A stretch of DNA of 64,000 nt from Hoeflea ulvae (GCF_026619435.1 NZ_JAOVZQ010000001.1:2797501-2861500), one strand, 5' to 3'. Counted from the first letter of the stretch, positions 26,850-35,847 are shown. Notes: generated from the letters alone by a model not told the origin. A program made the numbers and translations.

Positions 26850-27739
26850 TGTGAGAGCGCGGTGGCCAGGACCCGCGCCTCATGCAGCAGCGCCGAGACA
26901 ATCGGCGTATGCGGCTCGCGCGGTGCCGCGATCATCCCGACGGTGTGATGGGCGTCCGGCTCGACGATCGGGATCGATCTGATATTGCCGCCGAAGCCGA
27001 GCGTCTGGGCCAGGTTGACCGGCATGATCGAGGCCCAGTTGCCGGTGCGGATATGCGAAAACAGCACGATCATCGAGTTCGACTCCAGCGTCGGCTTGAC
27101 GGTTGCGCCGGCCTCGGTGAGGTGCTGGTTGATGATGCGGCGGTTCTGCATGTCCGGCGTCAGCAGGCACAGCGGCAAGGTGGCGACTTCCGCCCAGGTC
27201 ACCTTCTCGCGTTCGGCGAATTTCTGCCCCACCGAGGTGATCAGCTGATAGCGTTCGGCATAAAGCGGCACTGTGGCGACGCGGCCGGTGGGTTCGTTCT
27301 CGATATAGCTGATGCCGACATCGATTTCGAAATTCTCAAGCTGCGACAGCACCTGGTAGCTGGTGCAGGAGGTCACCGACAGCGTCACCGCCGGGTGTTT
27401 CCGGGTAAATTGCAGCGTGAGATCGGTGACCATATAGGTCGCGGTCGGAATCACGGCGATGCGGGCATGTCCTGACAGGCCCTTGCGCGCCGCCTTCATC
27501 TCCTCGCGCATGGTGCGGGCGTCGCCGACGATGCGCCGGGCCCATTCCAGCACCCGCTGGCCTTCGGGGGTCAGCCCCTGGTAGCGCGACCCGCGCAGCA
27601 CCAGGGTGACGCCGAGCTGTTCCTCGAGTTGCTTCAACGAGGCCGACAGGGTCGGCTGGGTCACGCCGCATTCCTGCGCGGCGCGGCCGAAATGGCGCTC
27701 CCGGGCGAGCACGATGAAGAATTCGAGTTTGTCGATCAT
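26843..27739 (-). CDS. LysR-family regulator, likely of the fds operon
   Basis: A 298-aa LysR-type activator from the ATG at 27739 (an ATG at 27748 adds three residues). It has an N-terminal winged helix-turn-helix (FFIVLARERHFGRAAQECGVTQPTLSASLKQLEEQLG) and a C-terminal substrate-binding domain. It resembles regulators beside NAD-dependent formate dehydrogenases such as FdsR. Unusually for a LysR gene it is co-directional with, not divergent from, its likely target operon, 93 bp upstream of fdsG. Confidence 0.9.
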   Translation of the reverse strand: MIDKLEFFIVLARERHFGRAAQECGVTQPTLSASLKQLEEQLGVTLVLRGSRYQGLTPEGQRVLEWARRIVGDARTMREEMKAARKGLSGHARIAVIPTATYMVTDLTLQFTRKHPAVTLSVTSCTSYQVLSQLENFEIDVGISYIENEPTGRVATVPLYAERYQLITSVGQKFAEREKVTWAEVATLPLCLLTPDMQNRRIINQHLTEAGATVKPTLESNSMIVLFSHIRTGNWASIMPVNLAQTLGFGGNIRSIPIVEPDAHHTVGMIAAPREPHTPIVSALLHEARVLATALSHR

Positions 27740-27827
27740 GACTGCCAAAGTCGCATGCTGCGTGCCTAAAGTGCAAGCAGATCAACGACGTCGGCATGTC
27801 GGAATCGCGATGGCGGATGCGCCGGCC

Positions 27828-28163
27828 TCAGGCTGCGGCGCGGTCTCCGCTTTCCGTCCCCGGCGCCAGCGTCACCTCGAGACCGTCGAGTTCCTCGCTC
27901 ATCAGCAACTGGCAGGACAGCCGGGAATTGTCGCGGACATCGAAAGCCTGGTCGAGCATGTCCTCTTCCTCGGCCTCGATCGGATAGAGCTTGTCGGTCC
28001 AGTCATCCGCCACATGGACATGGCAGGTGGCGCAGGCACAGGCGCCGCCGCATTCTGCCTTGATGTCGAGACCCCAGTCGCGAATGATCTCCATCACCCG
28101 AAACCCTTCCAATGCTTCCAGCGTATGGCGGGTGCCGCTCTGATCGGTGACGTGAATTTGCAT
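27828..28163 (-). CDS. adrenodoxin-type [2Fe-2S] ferredoxin
   Basis: A 111-aa ferredoxin with the vertebrate/bacterial adrenodoxin cysteine pattern (ECGGACACATCHVHV, then RLSCQL). An acidic stretch (EAEEEDMLD) is typical for docking to redox partners. It starts 14 bp after the DUF934 stop and is probably the last gene of the cysG-DUF2849-cysI-DUF934 operon, making it a plausible electron donor for the CysI-like reductase, which has no flavoprotein partner here. That role is inference. Confidence 0.9.
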   Translation of the reverse strand: MQIHVTDQSGTRHTLEALEGFRVMEIIRDWGLDIKAECGGACACATCHVHVADDWTDKLYPIEAEEEDMLDQAFDVRDNSRLSCQLLMSEELDGLEVTLAPGTESGDRAAA

Positions 28164-28177
28164 GGCCTTCTCCCCGT

Positions 28178-28669
28178 TCAGCCGTTCAATATGGCCGTGC
28201 GGCGCCAGCTGTAGTCTGGTCCGGCGGCGGTCCGGTCCGCTGACGGCTGATAATGCAGATCGATCCCCGGAAGCCGCTTTTCGATAAGCCGCTGAATTGT
28301 CGGCGCATGGCTGACTTCGAAACTGTCAAAACCCGTGCGCAGCATCAACGGCACCTGGTCGAGCAGCACGGTGCCCGCAGCGCGCAATTCGCCGGTATAG
28401 CCCAGCCGCTCCCGGAGCAGCACGGCCTGGGAAAATGCCCTGCCATCGGCGAATGCCGGAAATGTCAGGGCGACGATTGCCAGGCGGTCGAGAATCGGCG
28501 CCAGCGCGCGCACGTCATCGGCCGGCTGCAACACCACGCCGAAGGGCGCATTGTCCTGGGCGTGTTCCAGCGCCTCGGCCAGCGGCAGCAGCTTTGGCGC
28601 CTCTTCCGCGTCCGTGGCTATCCAGGGATCGTCCTCGACAATCCCGTTCCGTGTCCAAATGACAGTCAT
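28178..28669 (-). CDS. DUF934 protein of the sulfite reductase operon
   Basis: A 163-aa soluble protein of the DUF934 family, which is almost always found directly downstream of cysI in alphaproteobacteria. It opens with TVIWTRNGIVEDDPW and contains GRAFSQAVLLRERLGYTGELRAAG, the family core. The role is unknown, probably an assembly or regulatory factor for sulfite reductase. The start at 28669 fits the family N terminus; the longer open frame would overlap cysI. Confidence 0.86.
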   Translation of the reverse strand: MTVIWTRNGIVEDDPWIATDAEEAPKLLPLAEALEHAQDNAPFGVVLQPADDVRALAPILDRLAIVALTFPAFADGRAFSQAVLLRERLGYTGELRAAGTVLLDQVPLMLRTGFDSFEVSHAPTIQRLIEKRLPGIDLHYQPSADRTAAGPDYSWRRTAILNG

Positions 28670-28688
28670 CTCGGTCTCCGGTCCTGTC

Positions 28689-30359
28689 TCAAGCCGCCTG
28701 GGCTTCGCCGCCATACAGCGCGGCTTTGAAGGGAGCTGCACCAATGCGGCGGTAGCAATCGATAAAGGCTTCATCGGTGGTTGCGCGGTGGGCCAGATAG
28801 GTGTCGACAATGGTCTCGATCGCGTCGGTGACCTGTTCGGGTTCAAAGCCACGCCCGGTGATCTGACCGATCGATGCATGCTCATCCGCCGATCCGCCCA
28901 GCGAGATCTGGTAGAGCTCGGCGCCCTTTTTCTCGACGCCGAGAATGCCGATATGACCGACATGATGGTGGCCGCAGGCATTGATGCAGCCCGAGATCTT
29001 GATCTTCAGCTCACCGATTTCAGCCTGCCGCACCGGATCGGCGAAGCGGTTGGAAATCTCCTGCGCCACCGGAATCGAGCGGGCATTGGCCAGCGCGCAG
29101 TAATCCAGCCCCGGGCAGGCGATGATATCGGTGATCAGACCGGCATTGGCCGTTGCCAGCCCTTCGGCCAGCAGCGCCCGGTACAGGGGTTCAAGGTCGG
29201 CCAGCGCCACATGCGGCAGCACCAGGTTCTGCTCGTGGGTGACACGGATCTCGTCATGGGCAAAATCCCGCGCCAGATTGGCCACGGCATCCATCTGGTC
29301 GGCCGTGGCATCACCGGGAATGCCGCCGATCGGCTTGAGTGAAATCGTCACCATGGCATAGTCGGGATGCCGGTGCGGCGCGACATTGCGGCCGACCCAG
29401 TCGGCAAAGCCGGGATCGGATTTCTTCCACGCGGCCAGTTCGCCCCAGCCTTCGGCCCGCGACGCCAGCTTGGGCGGCGCAAAATAGGCGTTGATCGCAG
29501 CGATATCGGCTTCGGGCAGTTTCAGCACACCCTCCTTGAGGTGCGCCCACTCCGCATCGATCTCGGCTTTGAGCTCTTCGACGCCGGTTTCATGCACAAG
29601 GATCTTGATCCGCGCCTTGTACTTGTTGTCGCGGCGGCCGTGCAGATTGTAGACCCGCATGATCGCAGTGGTGTAGCTCAGCAGATCGGCTTCGGGCAGG
29701 AAGTCCTTGACCTTTTTGGCCAGAAGCGGCGTACGCCCCTGCCCGCCACCGATCCAGACAGCAAAGCCCAGTTGGCCCTGATCGTCCTTCTTCAGCTGCA
29801 GACCGATGTCATGCACCTGGATCGCGGCGCGGTCGCGCTCGGATGCGGTCACCGCAATCTTGAACTTGCGCGGCAGGAACGAGAATTCCGGATGCACCGA
29901 CGACCATTGCCGCAGGATTTCGGCATAGGGCCGCGGGTCGGCAACCTCGTCGGCGGCAGCACCGGCAAAATGGTCGGCGGTGACATTGCGGATGCAATTG
30001 CCCGAGGTCTGGATGGCATGCATCTCCACACCGGCCAGTTCCTCGAGAATGGCCGGAATGTCCTTCAGCGCCGGCCAGTTGTACTGGATGTTCTGCCGGG
30101 TGGTAAAATGGCCATAGCCGCGGTCATAGGTGCGGGCGATATGGGCGAGCTTGTGCATCTGCTGCGAATTCAGCGTGCCATAGGGAACGGCCACGCGCAG
30201 CATATAGGCATGCAGCTGCAGATAGACGCCGTTCATCAGCCGCAGCGGCTTGAACGCATCCTCGGAAATCTCGCCCGACATCCGCCGCTCGACCTGATCG
30301 CGGAACTGGTTGACGCGTGCGGCCACGAAGGCGTGGTCGAATTCATCGTAACGGTACAT
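28689..30359 (-). CDS. cysI: sulfite/nitrite reductase hemoprotein
   Basis: A 556-aa siroheme-[4Fe-4S] enzyme reducing sulfite to sulfide (or nitrite to ammonia). The duplicated ferredoxin-like and siroheme domains are present. Cluster ligands are in CPGLDYC (C-x5-C) and GCINACGHHHVGHIG (C-x3-C). The start is ATG 30359; the open frame extends 70 codons upstream, overlapping DUF2849. No cysJ flavoprotein gene is near, so electrons must come from another donor. Context with cysG and DUF934 favours sulfite. Confidence 0.93.
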   Translation of the reverse strand: MYRYDEFDHAFVAARVNQFRDQVERRMSGEISEDAFKPLRLMNGVYLQLHAYMLRVAVPYGTLNSQQMHKLAHIARTYDRGYGHFTTRQNIQYNWPALKDIPAILEELAGVEMHAIQTSGNCIRNVTADHFAGAAADEVADPRPYAEILRQWSSVHPEFSFLPRKFKIAVTASERDRAAIQVHDIGLQLKKDDQGQLGFAVWIGGGQGRTPLLAKKVKDFLPEADLLSYTTAIMRVYNLHGRRDNKYKARIKILVHETGVEELKAEIDAEWAHLKEGVLKLPEADIAAINAYFAPPKLASRAEGWGELAAWKKSDPGFADWVGRNVAPHRHPDYAMVTISLKPIGGIPGDATADQMDAVANLARDFAHDEIRVTHEQNLVLPHVALADLEPLYRALLAEGLATANAGLITDIIACPGLDYCALANARSIPVAQEISNRFADPVRQAEIGELKIKISGCINACGHHHVGHIGILGVEKKGAELYQISLGGSADEHASIGQITGRGFEPEQVTDAIETIVDTYLAHRATTDEAFIDCYRRIGAAPFKAALYGGEAQAA

Positions 30360-30369
30360 GACTTGATCC

Positions 30370-30678
30370 TTAAGCGGCGACTGCGGCGCGCGCGGCCGAA
30401 GCCGGGGCATAATCGATGGTCGGTCCGTCGGCGCGGATGCGTTCACGCAGCCTGAACGGGCGCGGTCCGCTTGGCGTTTCCTCGACCTCGATGACATTGA
30501 CATCGACAACGCGATTGTCGGCCAGCGCCTGGTCTCCTGCCGCGGTGATGGCGACCACGGCTTCCTCATGGCGGGCCAGGAAGGCGTCTTTCAGCGAAAA
30601 TACCCATTCGCCATTGGCGCCGAGCCAGACTGAAATGCCGTCGGTCAGGCGGTTTGCGGTGAGAACCTTGGTTTTCAT
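30370..30678 (-). CDS. DUF2849 protein
   Basis: A 102-aa protein typical of the small DUF2849 family placed between cysG and cysI in rhizobia. It contains LTANRLTDGISVWLGANGEWVFSLKDAFLA and a C-terminal Ala-rich tail. It lacks membrane segments or metal motifs. The gene order, 11 bp from cysG and 10 bp from cysI, shows that it belongs to the sulfate-assimilation operon; its biochemical role is not known. Confidence 0.88.
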   Translation of the reverse strand: MKTKVLTANRLTDGISVWLGANGEWVFSLKDAFLARHEEAVVAITAAGDQALADNRVVDVNVIEVEETPSGPRPFRLRERIRADGPTIDYAPASAARAAVAA

Positions 30679-30689
30679 GGGTATTTTCC

Positions 30690-32150
30690 TCAGGCGGCTT
30701 GGGAGCGAGTGGATCGGGTCGGGGCAGCAGCAGTCGCAATCGGCTGACCGGCTGCAATCGGTGTGGAATGCTCGAAACTGGCGCCGGCGACGGCATCGCC
30801 GATCACCACCATCACCGGGCCGGCAAGCTCGGTGCGGCCCTCCAGGGCGGGCAGATCGGCAAGCGTGCCGTGAAACAGGCGACGGTCGCCGCGTGAGGCG
30901 TTTTCGACGATGGCCACGGTCATGTCGGCGGGCAGCCCGGCATCGATCAGCCGCGCGGCAACGCTGGCAGCAACCGTGCGGCCCATATAGACGCAGAGCG
31001 TGGCCCCGGAGACGGCGAGCCGGGCCCAGTCGGGCAGTGCAGCGCCGGTCAGGTCATGGCCGGTGGTAAACACCAGCGACGAGGCGACGCCACGCAGGGT
31101 CAGCGGCAATTCGAAATCGGCGGCCGCGGCAAAGGCCGAGGTGATGCCCGGAACGATCTCAAAGGAGACATCCGCATCGCGCAAAGCCGCCATTTCTTCG
31201 CCGGCCCGGCCGAAAATCAGCGGATCGCCGGATTTGAGCCGCACCACGCGCTTGCCTTCGCGGCCGAGACGAACCAGCAGGTCATTGATCTCGTTCTGGC
31301 TTTTGGAATGGCAGCCCTTGCGCTTGCCCACTGCGAAGCGCTCGGCATCACGGCGGCCAAGTGCTACCACCGTTTCCGGCACAAGCGCGTCATAGACAAT
31401 CGCATCGGCTTCCATCATGGCGCGCTGGGCGCGCAGCGTCAGCAGATCTTCGGCGCCAGGCCCGGCGCCCACCAGCCAGATATGGCCCGGCACCGGCTCA
31501 CGACCGCGCAGCATGCGGGTGGCGGCGCGCCGCGCCAGTGAAATTTCCCCGTTGTCGACATGGGTGGCGACATCGGCTTCGAAAAACCGCCGCCAGAACA
31601 CGCGCCGTGCCACGCCGCGCGGCAGCAGCCGGTCGACAGCGACCCGGTAGTCGCTCGCAAGCCGCGCCAGCGTTCCCAGCGAAGGCGACAGCATCTGGTC
31701 GATGCGGGCGCGGATCATCTGCGCCAGCACCGGCCCTGCCCCTTCCGTGCCGATGGCAATCGACACCGGGGCACGGTTGACCAGAGCCGGTGTCAGGAAA
31801 TCGCAATAGTCCGGTTGATCGACTGCATTGGCCGGAATTCGCCGCTCACGCGCGGCCATCACGATGGCGCGATCCTGCGCGGCATCGCCGGTGGCGGCAA
31901 ACACAAGTGTGGAACCATCCATCTGTGCGGCGTCATAGGCCTGACGGATCGGCGCGATTGCCAGCCGCGACAGGCTGTCGATCAGCTCGGCGTCGGGCGC
32001 ATCGGCATAGACGGAAATGTCAGCCGAGGTGTTGGCCAGCAGCCGCGCCTTGGCGGCGGCTTCCGCGCCATTGCCGAAAATCGCCACCTTGCGGGCGTCG
32101 ACCCGCATGAAGGCGGGAAATGTCGTCAATTGCGCCGATTGCGTCGCCAT
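30690..32150 (-). CDS. cysG: siroheme synthase (multifunctional CysG)
   Basis: A 486-aa protein converting uroporphyrinogen III to siroheme, the CysI cofactor. The N-terminal part (about 1-215) is the dehydrogenase/ferrochelatase (VAIFGNGAEAAAKARLL Rossmann motif). The C-terminal part is the uroporphyrinogen methyltransferase (WLVGAGPGAEDLLTLRA; VVRLKSGDPLIFGRAGEE). The ATG at 32150 is preceded by CAGGAG at ten-base spacing; a TTG at 32159 is an alternative. It heads the operon. Confidence 0.94.
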   Translation of the reverse strand: MATQSAQLTTFPAFMRVDARKVAIFGNGAEAAAKARLLANTSADISVYADAPDAELIDSLSRLAIAPIRQAYDAAQMDGSTLVFAATGDAAQDRAIVMAARERRIPANAVDQPDYCDFLTPALVNRAPVSIAIGTEGAGPVLAQMIRARIDQMLSPSLGTLARLASDYRVAVDRLLPRGVARRVFWRRFFEADVATHVDNGEISLARRAATRMLRGREPVPGHIWLVGAGPGAEDLLTLRAQRAMMEADAIVYDALVPETVVALGRRDAERFAVGKRKGCHSKSQNEINDLLVRLGREGKRVVRLKSGDPLIFGRAGEEMAALRDADVSFEIVPGITSAFAAAADFELPLTLRGVASSLVFTTGHDLTGAALPDWARLAVSGATLCVYMGRTVAASVAARLIDAGLPADMTVAIVENASRGDRRLFHGTLADLPALEGRTELAGPVMVVIGDAVAGASFEHSTPIAAGQPIATAAAPTRSTRSQAA

Positions 32151-32328
32151 AAGTGTCAAACTCCTGAGTTGGAGCCATTTTCAGGATATCGGCGAAACAA
32201 ATGAAGGAACAAACATGTGCCGTTTGGCGGAACTGGATATTCTTTTACCCCGGAAAGCCAGATATGGAGAATGGGTAACCGCGACGCTTCAGGCTCATGC
32301 GGTCGGACGACAGAAACGGACGCTTATT

Positions 32329-32931
32329 ATGGAGATCACCGAGAACGCGGAACTGGTGGGCAGATTGCTCGATGTGATGGAACACGACATCCTGCCGATG
32401 ACCGAGCAGGGCGTGGCCAGGGGCAACAAGATTTTCGGCGGCGCGCTGCTGCGCAAATCGGATCTTTCGCTGGTCATGGCGCAGACCAACAACGAGACCG
32501 AGAACCCGCTGTGGCACGGCGAAGTTCATCTTTTGAAATGCTTTTACGAGAGCCCGCTGTCGAAGCAGGAACCGACCAGGGACATGATTTTCCTGTCGAC
32601 CCATGAGCCCTGCACCATGTGCATGTCGGCGATCGCCTGGGCCGGCTTCGACAATTTCTTCTATTTCTTCAGCCATCAGGATTCGCGCGACAGTTTTGCC
32701 ATTCCGCATGATCTCAAGATGCTCAAGGAAGTTTTCGGACTGGAGCCGGGCGGCTATAATCACGACAACGCCTTTTGGCACGGCCGCGGCATCTTCGGCA
32801 TCATCGCCGCCCTGCCCGACGATCAGGCCCAGCCGCTGCTCGATCAGGCGCAACGCATCCGCGCTCGCTATGCCGATCTGTCGAGCGCCTACCAGTCGAG
32901 CAAGGACGACAACGCCATTCCTTTGAACTGA
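32329..32931 (+). CDS. nucleoside/CMP deaminase-superfamily protein
   Basis: A 200-aa zinc hydrolase with the deaminase signature: His63-x-Glu65 in WHGEVHLL and Pro94-Cys95-x2-Cys98 in HEPCTMCMSA. Similar rhizobial proteins are annotated as nucleoside or tRNA-adenosine deaminases, but the chain is longer than TadA and the substrate is not clear. The frame is open much further back; an ATG at 32215 has AAGGA at six-base spacing and would add 38 residues. It is divergent from cysG. Confidence 0.82.
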   Translation: MEITENAELVGRLLDVMEHDILPMTEQGVARGNKIFGGALLRKSDLSLVMAQTNNETENPLWHGEVHLLKCFYESPLSKQEPTRDMIFLSTHEPCTMCMSAIAWAGFDNFFYFFSHQDSRDSFAIPHDLKMLKEVFGLEPGGYNHDNAFWHGRGIFGIIAALPDDQAQPLLDQAQRIRARYADLSSAYQSSKDDNAIPLN

Positions 32932-33008
32932 GTGGCGCGCCGTGACTGAGTTGTGGACAATACCGGCGCCCGGGGCTGAACAGTCGCGGGCGCAGCACAG
33001 CTCGGGTA

Positions 33009-33022
33009 TCATCACGTGATGA
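33009..33022. promoter_or_regulatory. 14-bp perfect palindrome over the mazG start
   Basis: TCATCACGTGATGA is self-complementary and contains both possible start codons (GTG 33016, ATG 33019). A related half (CCATCACGCGAT) follows at 33025. It could be an operator or, in the mRNA, a hairpin hiding the start. The evidence is the symmetry alone. Confidence 0.35.
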
Positions 33023-33840
33023 AACCATCACGCGATATTTCCGGCCTCATCGAGATCATGGCGGCACTCAGGCATCCCGAAACCGGTTGCCCCTGGGACG
33101 TCAAGCAGGATTTCTCCACGATCAAGCCCTACACGATCGAGGAGGCCTATGAGGTCGCCGACGCGATCGAGCGGAACGATCCCGAGGACCTCTGCGACGA
33201 GCTTGGCGACCTGCTGCTGCAGGTGGTGTTTCACGCCCGCATGGCCGAGGAAGAGAAGCTGTTTTCCTTTGAAGACGTGGTCGAGGCCATCACCCGCAAG
33301 ATGATCCGGCGACATCCGCATGTGTTTGAGCGATCCGAGGCCGACACGCCGGACAAGGTCAAGACGCAATGGGCCGAGATCAAGGCCGAGGAAAAGCGAG
33401 AGAGGCGCGAACGCCGCGCCGCCCGTGGACTGCCCGAGGCCGAGACGCCCGGACAACTGACCACCGTGCCGCGCGCCCTGCCCGCGCTGATGGAAGCGCT
33501 GAAGCTGCAACAGGCAGCGTCGCAGGTCGGTTTCGACTGGGGCGAAGCAGGCCCGGTGCTCGACAAGATCGAGGAAGAGATTGCCGAACTGCGCGCCGAG
33601 ATCGCCAGCGGTCATACCGGCAAGGCGACCGAGGAACTCGGCGACGTGATCTTCGCCGTCGCCAATCTGGCGCGGCATCTGAAAACCGATCCGGAAGACG
33701 CTTTGCGCGCCACCAACACAAAGTTCCGCACCCGCTTTGCCTTTGTCGAAGCCGGTCTGGCCAAACTCGGCAAGACCCCGGACGACGCGACGCTCGACGA
33801 GATGGAAGCGCTGTGGCAGGCGGCGAAAGCGTCGGACTGA
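33019..33840 (+). CDS. mazG: nucleoside triphosphate pyrophosphohydrolase MazG
   Basis: A 273-aa all-alpha NTP pyrophosphohydrolase that hydrolyses (d)NTPs to NMPs and PPi, cleansing the nucleotide pool. It has two MazG repeats: CPWDVKQDFSTIKPYTIEEAYEV with downstream DELGDLLLQVVFHARMA, and a second with VGFDWGEAGPVLDKIEEEIAEL and ELGDVIFAVANLARHL. The EExxE-type metal-binding residues are present in both. ATG 33019 or GTG 33016 begins the frame. Confidence 0.94.
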   Translation: MKPSRDISGLIEIMAALRHPETGCPWDVKQDFSTIKPYTIEEAYEVADAIERNDPEDLCDELGDLLLQVVFHARMAEEEKLFSFEDVVEAITRKMIRRHPHVFERSEADTPDKVKTQWAEIKAEEKRERRERRAARGLPEAETPGQLTTVPRALPALMEALKLQQAASQVGFDWGEAGPVLDKIEEEIAELRAEIASGHTGKATEELGDVIFAVANLARHLKTDPEDALRATNTKFRTRFAFVEAGLAKLGKTPDDATLDEMEALWQAAKASD

Positions 33841-33867
33841 TACGGATCGGCTTCGGCCGGCTGCCGC

Positions 33868-34536
33868 TTACCAGCTCACAGCCTCAAGCCCGATCACCAG
33901 CGGATGCAGGCTGATGAGCACTGCCAGCAGCGCCAGCGCCGCGACCAGCCGGACGATCGTGCCGGCACCCGGCATCAGGCTGCGTCCGGATTTGGTTGCC
34001 TGCAGCAACCCAAGCCACTGTGCCGGTCCCATCTCGCGTTTGCGGCGCCGGTCGATCAGCCGCATGCCCATAAGCGCAAACAGCGTAAAGCCGCCAAACA
34101 GCAATATATGGGCAAGGTCTCCATTGGGCACCACATGGCCTGCGGCCCACAGAGCCAGCGCCGCGAGATACGGGTGACGCAACCAGCCGGCGATCCCGGG
34201 ATATGCCGGATCGAAGCGGGCATTGCGCCAGCCGCCAAAGGAGAATGGATTGGGCCGGAACGCAGCCATGGCAACGATCAGGCACACTGCCGCCATCGCC
34301 GTCAAAGTCACATGGTCTTGCCACGGCAGCCGTGGCCACAGCTCGACATAGGGCGCCCGGCCCGCGGCGATGATCAGCCAGGCCAGCACCGCAAGCGAAA
34401 GTGCCGAATAGAGCAAGGCGAAGCCGGCCTTGCCAATCCGCGCCACGATCATCGGCTTGACCGGCGGTCGGACCGGCAGCGAATGCGACAGCAGAAACAC
34501 GCTATAGGCGCTGATCAATTCGCCCCAGCCGTTCAT
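33868..34536 (-). CDS. nnrU: NnrU-family membrane protein
   Basis: A 222-aa inner-membrane protein with six or seven helices, related to the isoprenylcysteine methyltransferase fold. It contains the NnrU signature (NPFSFGGW, GIAGWLRHPYLAALALWAAGH, GHVVPNGD). NnrU is linked to denitrification and NO metabolism in Rhodobacter and rhizobia, though its reaction is unknown. The start overlaps the nnrS stop (ATGA, 34533-34536), so they are coupled. Confidence 0.87.
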   Translation of the reverse strand: MNGWGELISAYSVFLLSHSLPVRPPVKPMIVARIGKAGFALLYSALSLAVLAWLIIAAGRAPYVELWPRLPWQDHVTLTAMAAVCLIVAMAAFRPNPFSFGGWRNARFDPAYPGIAGWLRHPYLAALALWAAGHVVPNGDLAHILLFGGFTLFALMGMRLIDRRRKREMGPAQWLGLLQATKSGRSLMPGAGTIVRLVAALALLAVLISLHPLVIGLEAVSW

Positions 34537-35759
34537 TTCGGCGCATCCGCAGCCGGTCCGCCGGAAAGTTTGCGCTTGGCGGCTTTCGGCCTTGTCAAAA
34601 TCGGGAAATAGACCACGGCGAAGCCGCCAAAGGCGACCACCCAGCCACCGGCGGCCAGATGCAGCAACCAGTCCTCTTCCGGCATGGCGCCGGCCAGGAA
34701 CCGGGCGCCGACAGAGATGATCATTGCCAGATACAGCGCGGTGATTGCCGGTGTCGCATGCAGCGGCCGGCCGGCATGGCCGAGGCTTGCCCGGGTCATC
34801 ACCGCAAGCGTCATCAAGCCGATGGCGCCGGCCATCCAGACATGCTGCGTCGCCGCCGTGCCGACCGGCAACAAGCTGTGTCCGGCAATGGCGAAAAACC
34901 CAAGCGGTACGAAGGCGTAGGCCATGTGCAGCACCCAGACCAGGGCCTCGCTGCCGGTCTGCCAGCCTTGCCAGCGGATCAGGCGCCAACTCTGGGCCAG
35001 CCCGGCGACCAGGCACAGGATGGCGGTGGTCGCCTGGTCGGGCGCAATCACCCATGCAGCGAGCGCGAGCGCGGTCACCAGCACGATGACCGTGTCGGTG
35101 CGGCCAAAGGGAGCCGGCAGGCGTGTCGCGTGCCGCGCAGCCAGCCAGTTGCGGGTAAATGACGGCACGATCCGCCCGCCAATCAGGGTGATCAGCAGGA
35201 TCGCCGCCGCAAGCCCCAGCCGCAGGCCGGTTCCCGAAGCCGGCAGCCCGTCCGCCAGCGCCTGCTGGTGAAATGCCGCATTGGCGAGCGTCCAGAAGCC
35301 GAGCAAGGCCAGAACCGGAAGGTTTTTCCAGTTCTTGCCGGTGATGATTTCGCGCGCCAAAAAGCCTGCCAGGGCAATCGGAAATGCGAGATCCACCGCC
35401 ATGGCGAGATAGGGCGGCATCAGCGTTGAGACCGCCACCGCGACGCGGCCTGCGAGCCACAGCGCCACAAGTCCGGCCAGCGGCCATCCGGTCACCGGCA
35501 GGCTGCCGGTCCAGTTGGGCACGGCGGTCAGCAGAAATCCGGCAATCACCGCGCCGAGATAGCCAAACAGCAATTCATGGGCGTGCCAGGCGACCGGATC
35601 GAACGCGCTGCGCAACGGGTCATGGCCCGACAGCATCATCACCCACAGCATCATCGCCAGGCCGGCCCAGGCGGCGCCGAACAGGAAGAACGGCCGGAAG
35701 CCGAAACTCAGGATCGCCGGGCCGCGCCAGTCCCGCATGCGTGCGGCAGTTGTGCTCAT
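34533..35759 (-). CDS. nnrS: NnrS-family heme-copper membrane protein
   Basis: A 408-aa protein with about twelve transmembrane helices. Conserved motifs include FRPFFLFGAAWA, WHAHELLFGYLGAVIAGFLLTAVPNWTG, and VMTRASLGHAGRPL. NnrS is a heme- and copper-containing protein that relieves nitrosative stress. No nir, nor or nos gene is in this window, so a full denitrification pathway is not shown. The ATG at 35759 has GGGAAAG upstream; the frame is open 20 codons further. Confidence 0.9.
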   Translation of the reverse strand: MSTTAARMRDWRGPAILSFGFRPFFLFGAAWAGLAMMLWVMMLSGHDPLRSAFDPVAWHAHELLFGYLGAVIAGFLLTAVPNWTGSLPVTGWPLAGLVALWLAGRVAVAVSTLMPPYLAMAVDLAFPIALAGFLAREIITGKNWKNLPVLALLGFWTLANAAFHQQALADGLPASGTGLRLGLAAAILLITLIGGRIVPSFTRNWLAARHATRLPAPFGRTDTVIVLVTALALAAWVIAPDQATTAILCLVAGLAQSWRLIRWQGWQTGSEALVWVLHMAYAFVPLGFFAIAGHSLLPVGTAATQHVWMAGAIGLMTLAVMTRASLGHAGRPLHATPAITALYLAMIISVGARFLAGAMPEEDWLLHLAAGGWVVAFGGFAVVYFPILTRPKAAKRKLSGGPAADAPK

Positions 35760-35776
35760 CACTCTTTCCCCGAAGC

Positions 35777-35797
35777 GGTTCGCGACGGATGCGAACC
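35777..35797. promoter_or_regulatory. inverted repeat just upstream of nnrS
   Basis: GGTTCGC (35777-35783) and GCGAACC (35791-35797) are perfect arms around a seven-base spacer, 18 bp upstream of the nnrS start. The position suits an operator or a 5'-leader hairpin. It does not resemble the FNR/NnrR consensus. Confidence 0.4.
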
Positions 35798-35847
35798 AGG
35801 CCTTGGCCCCAACCGGCAATCCGGCCTGAGGCTGCCCGTTCGAATAG

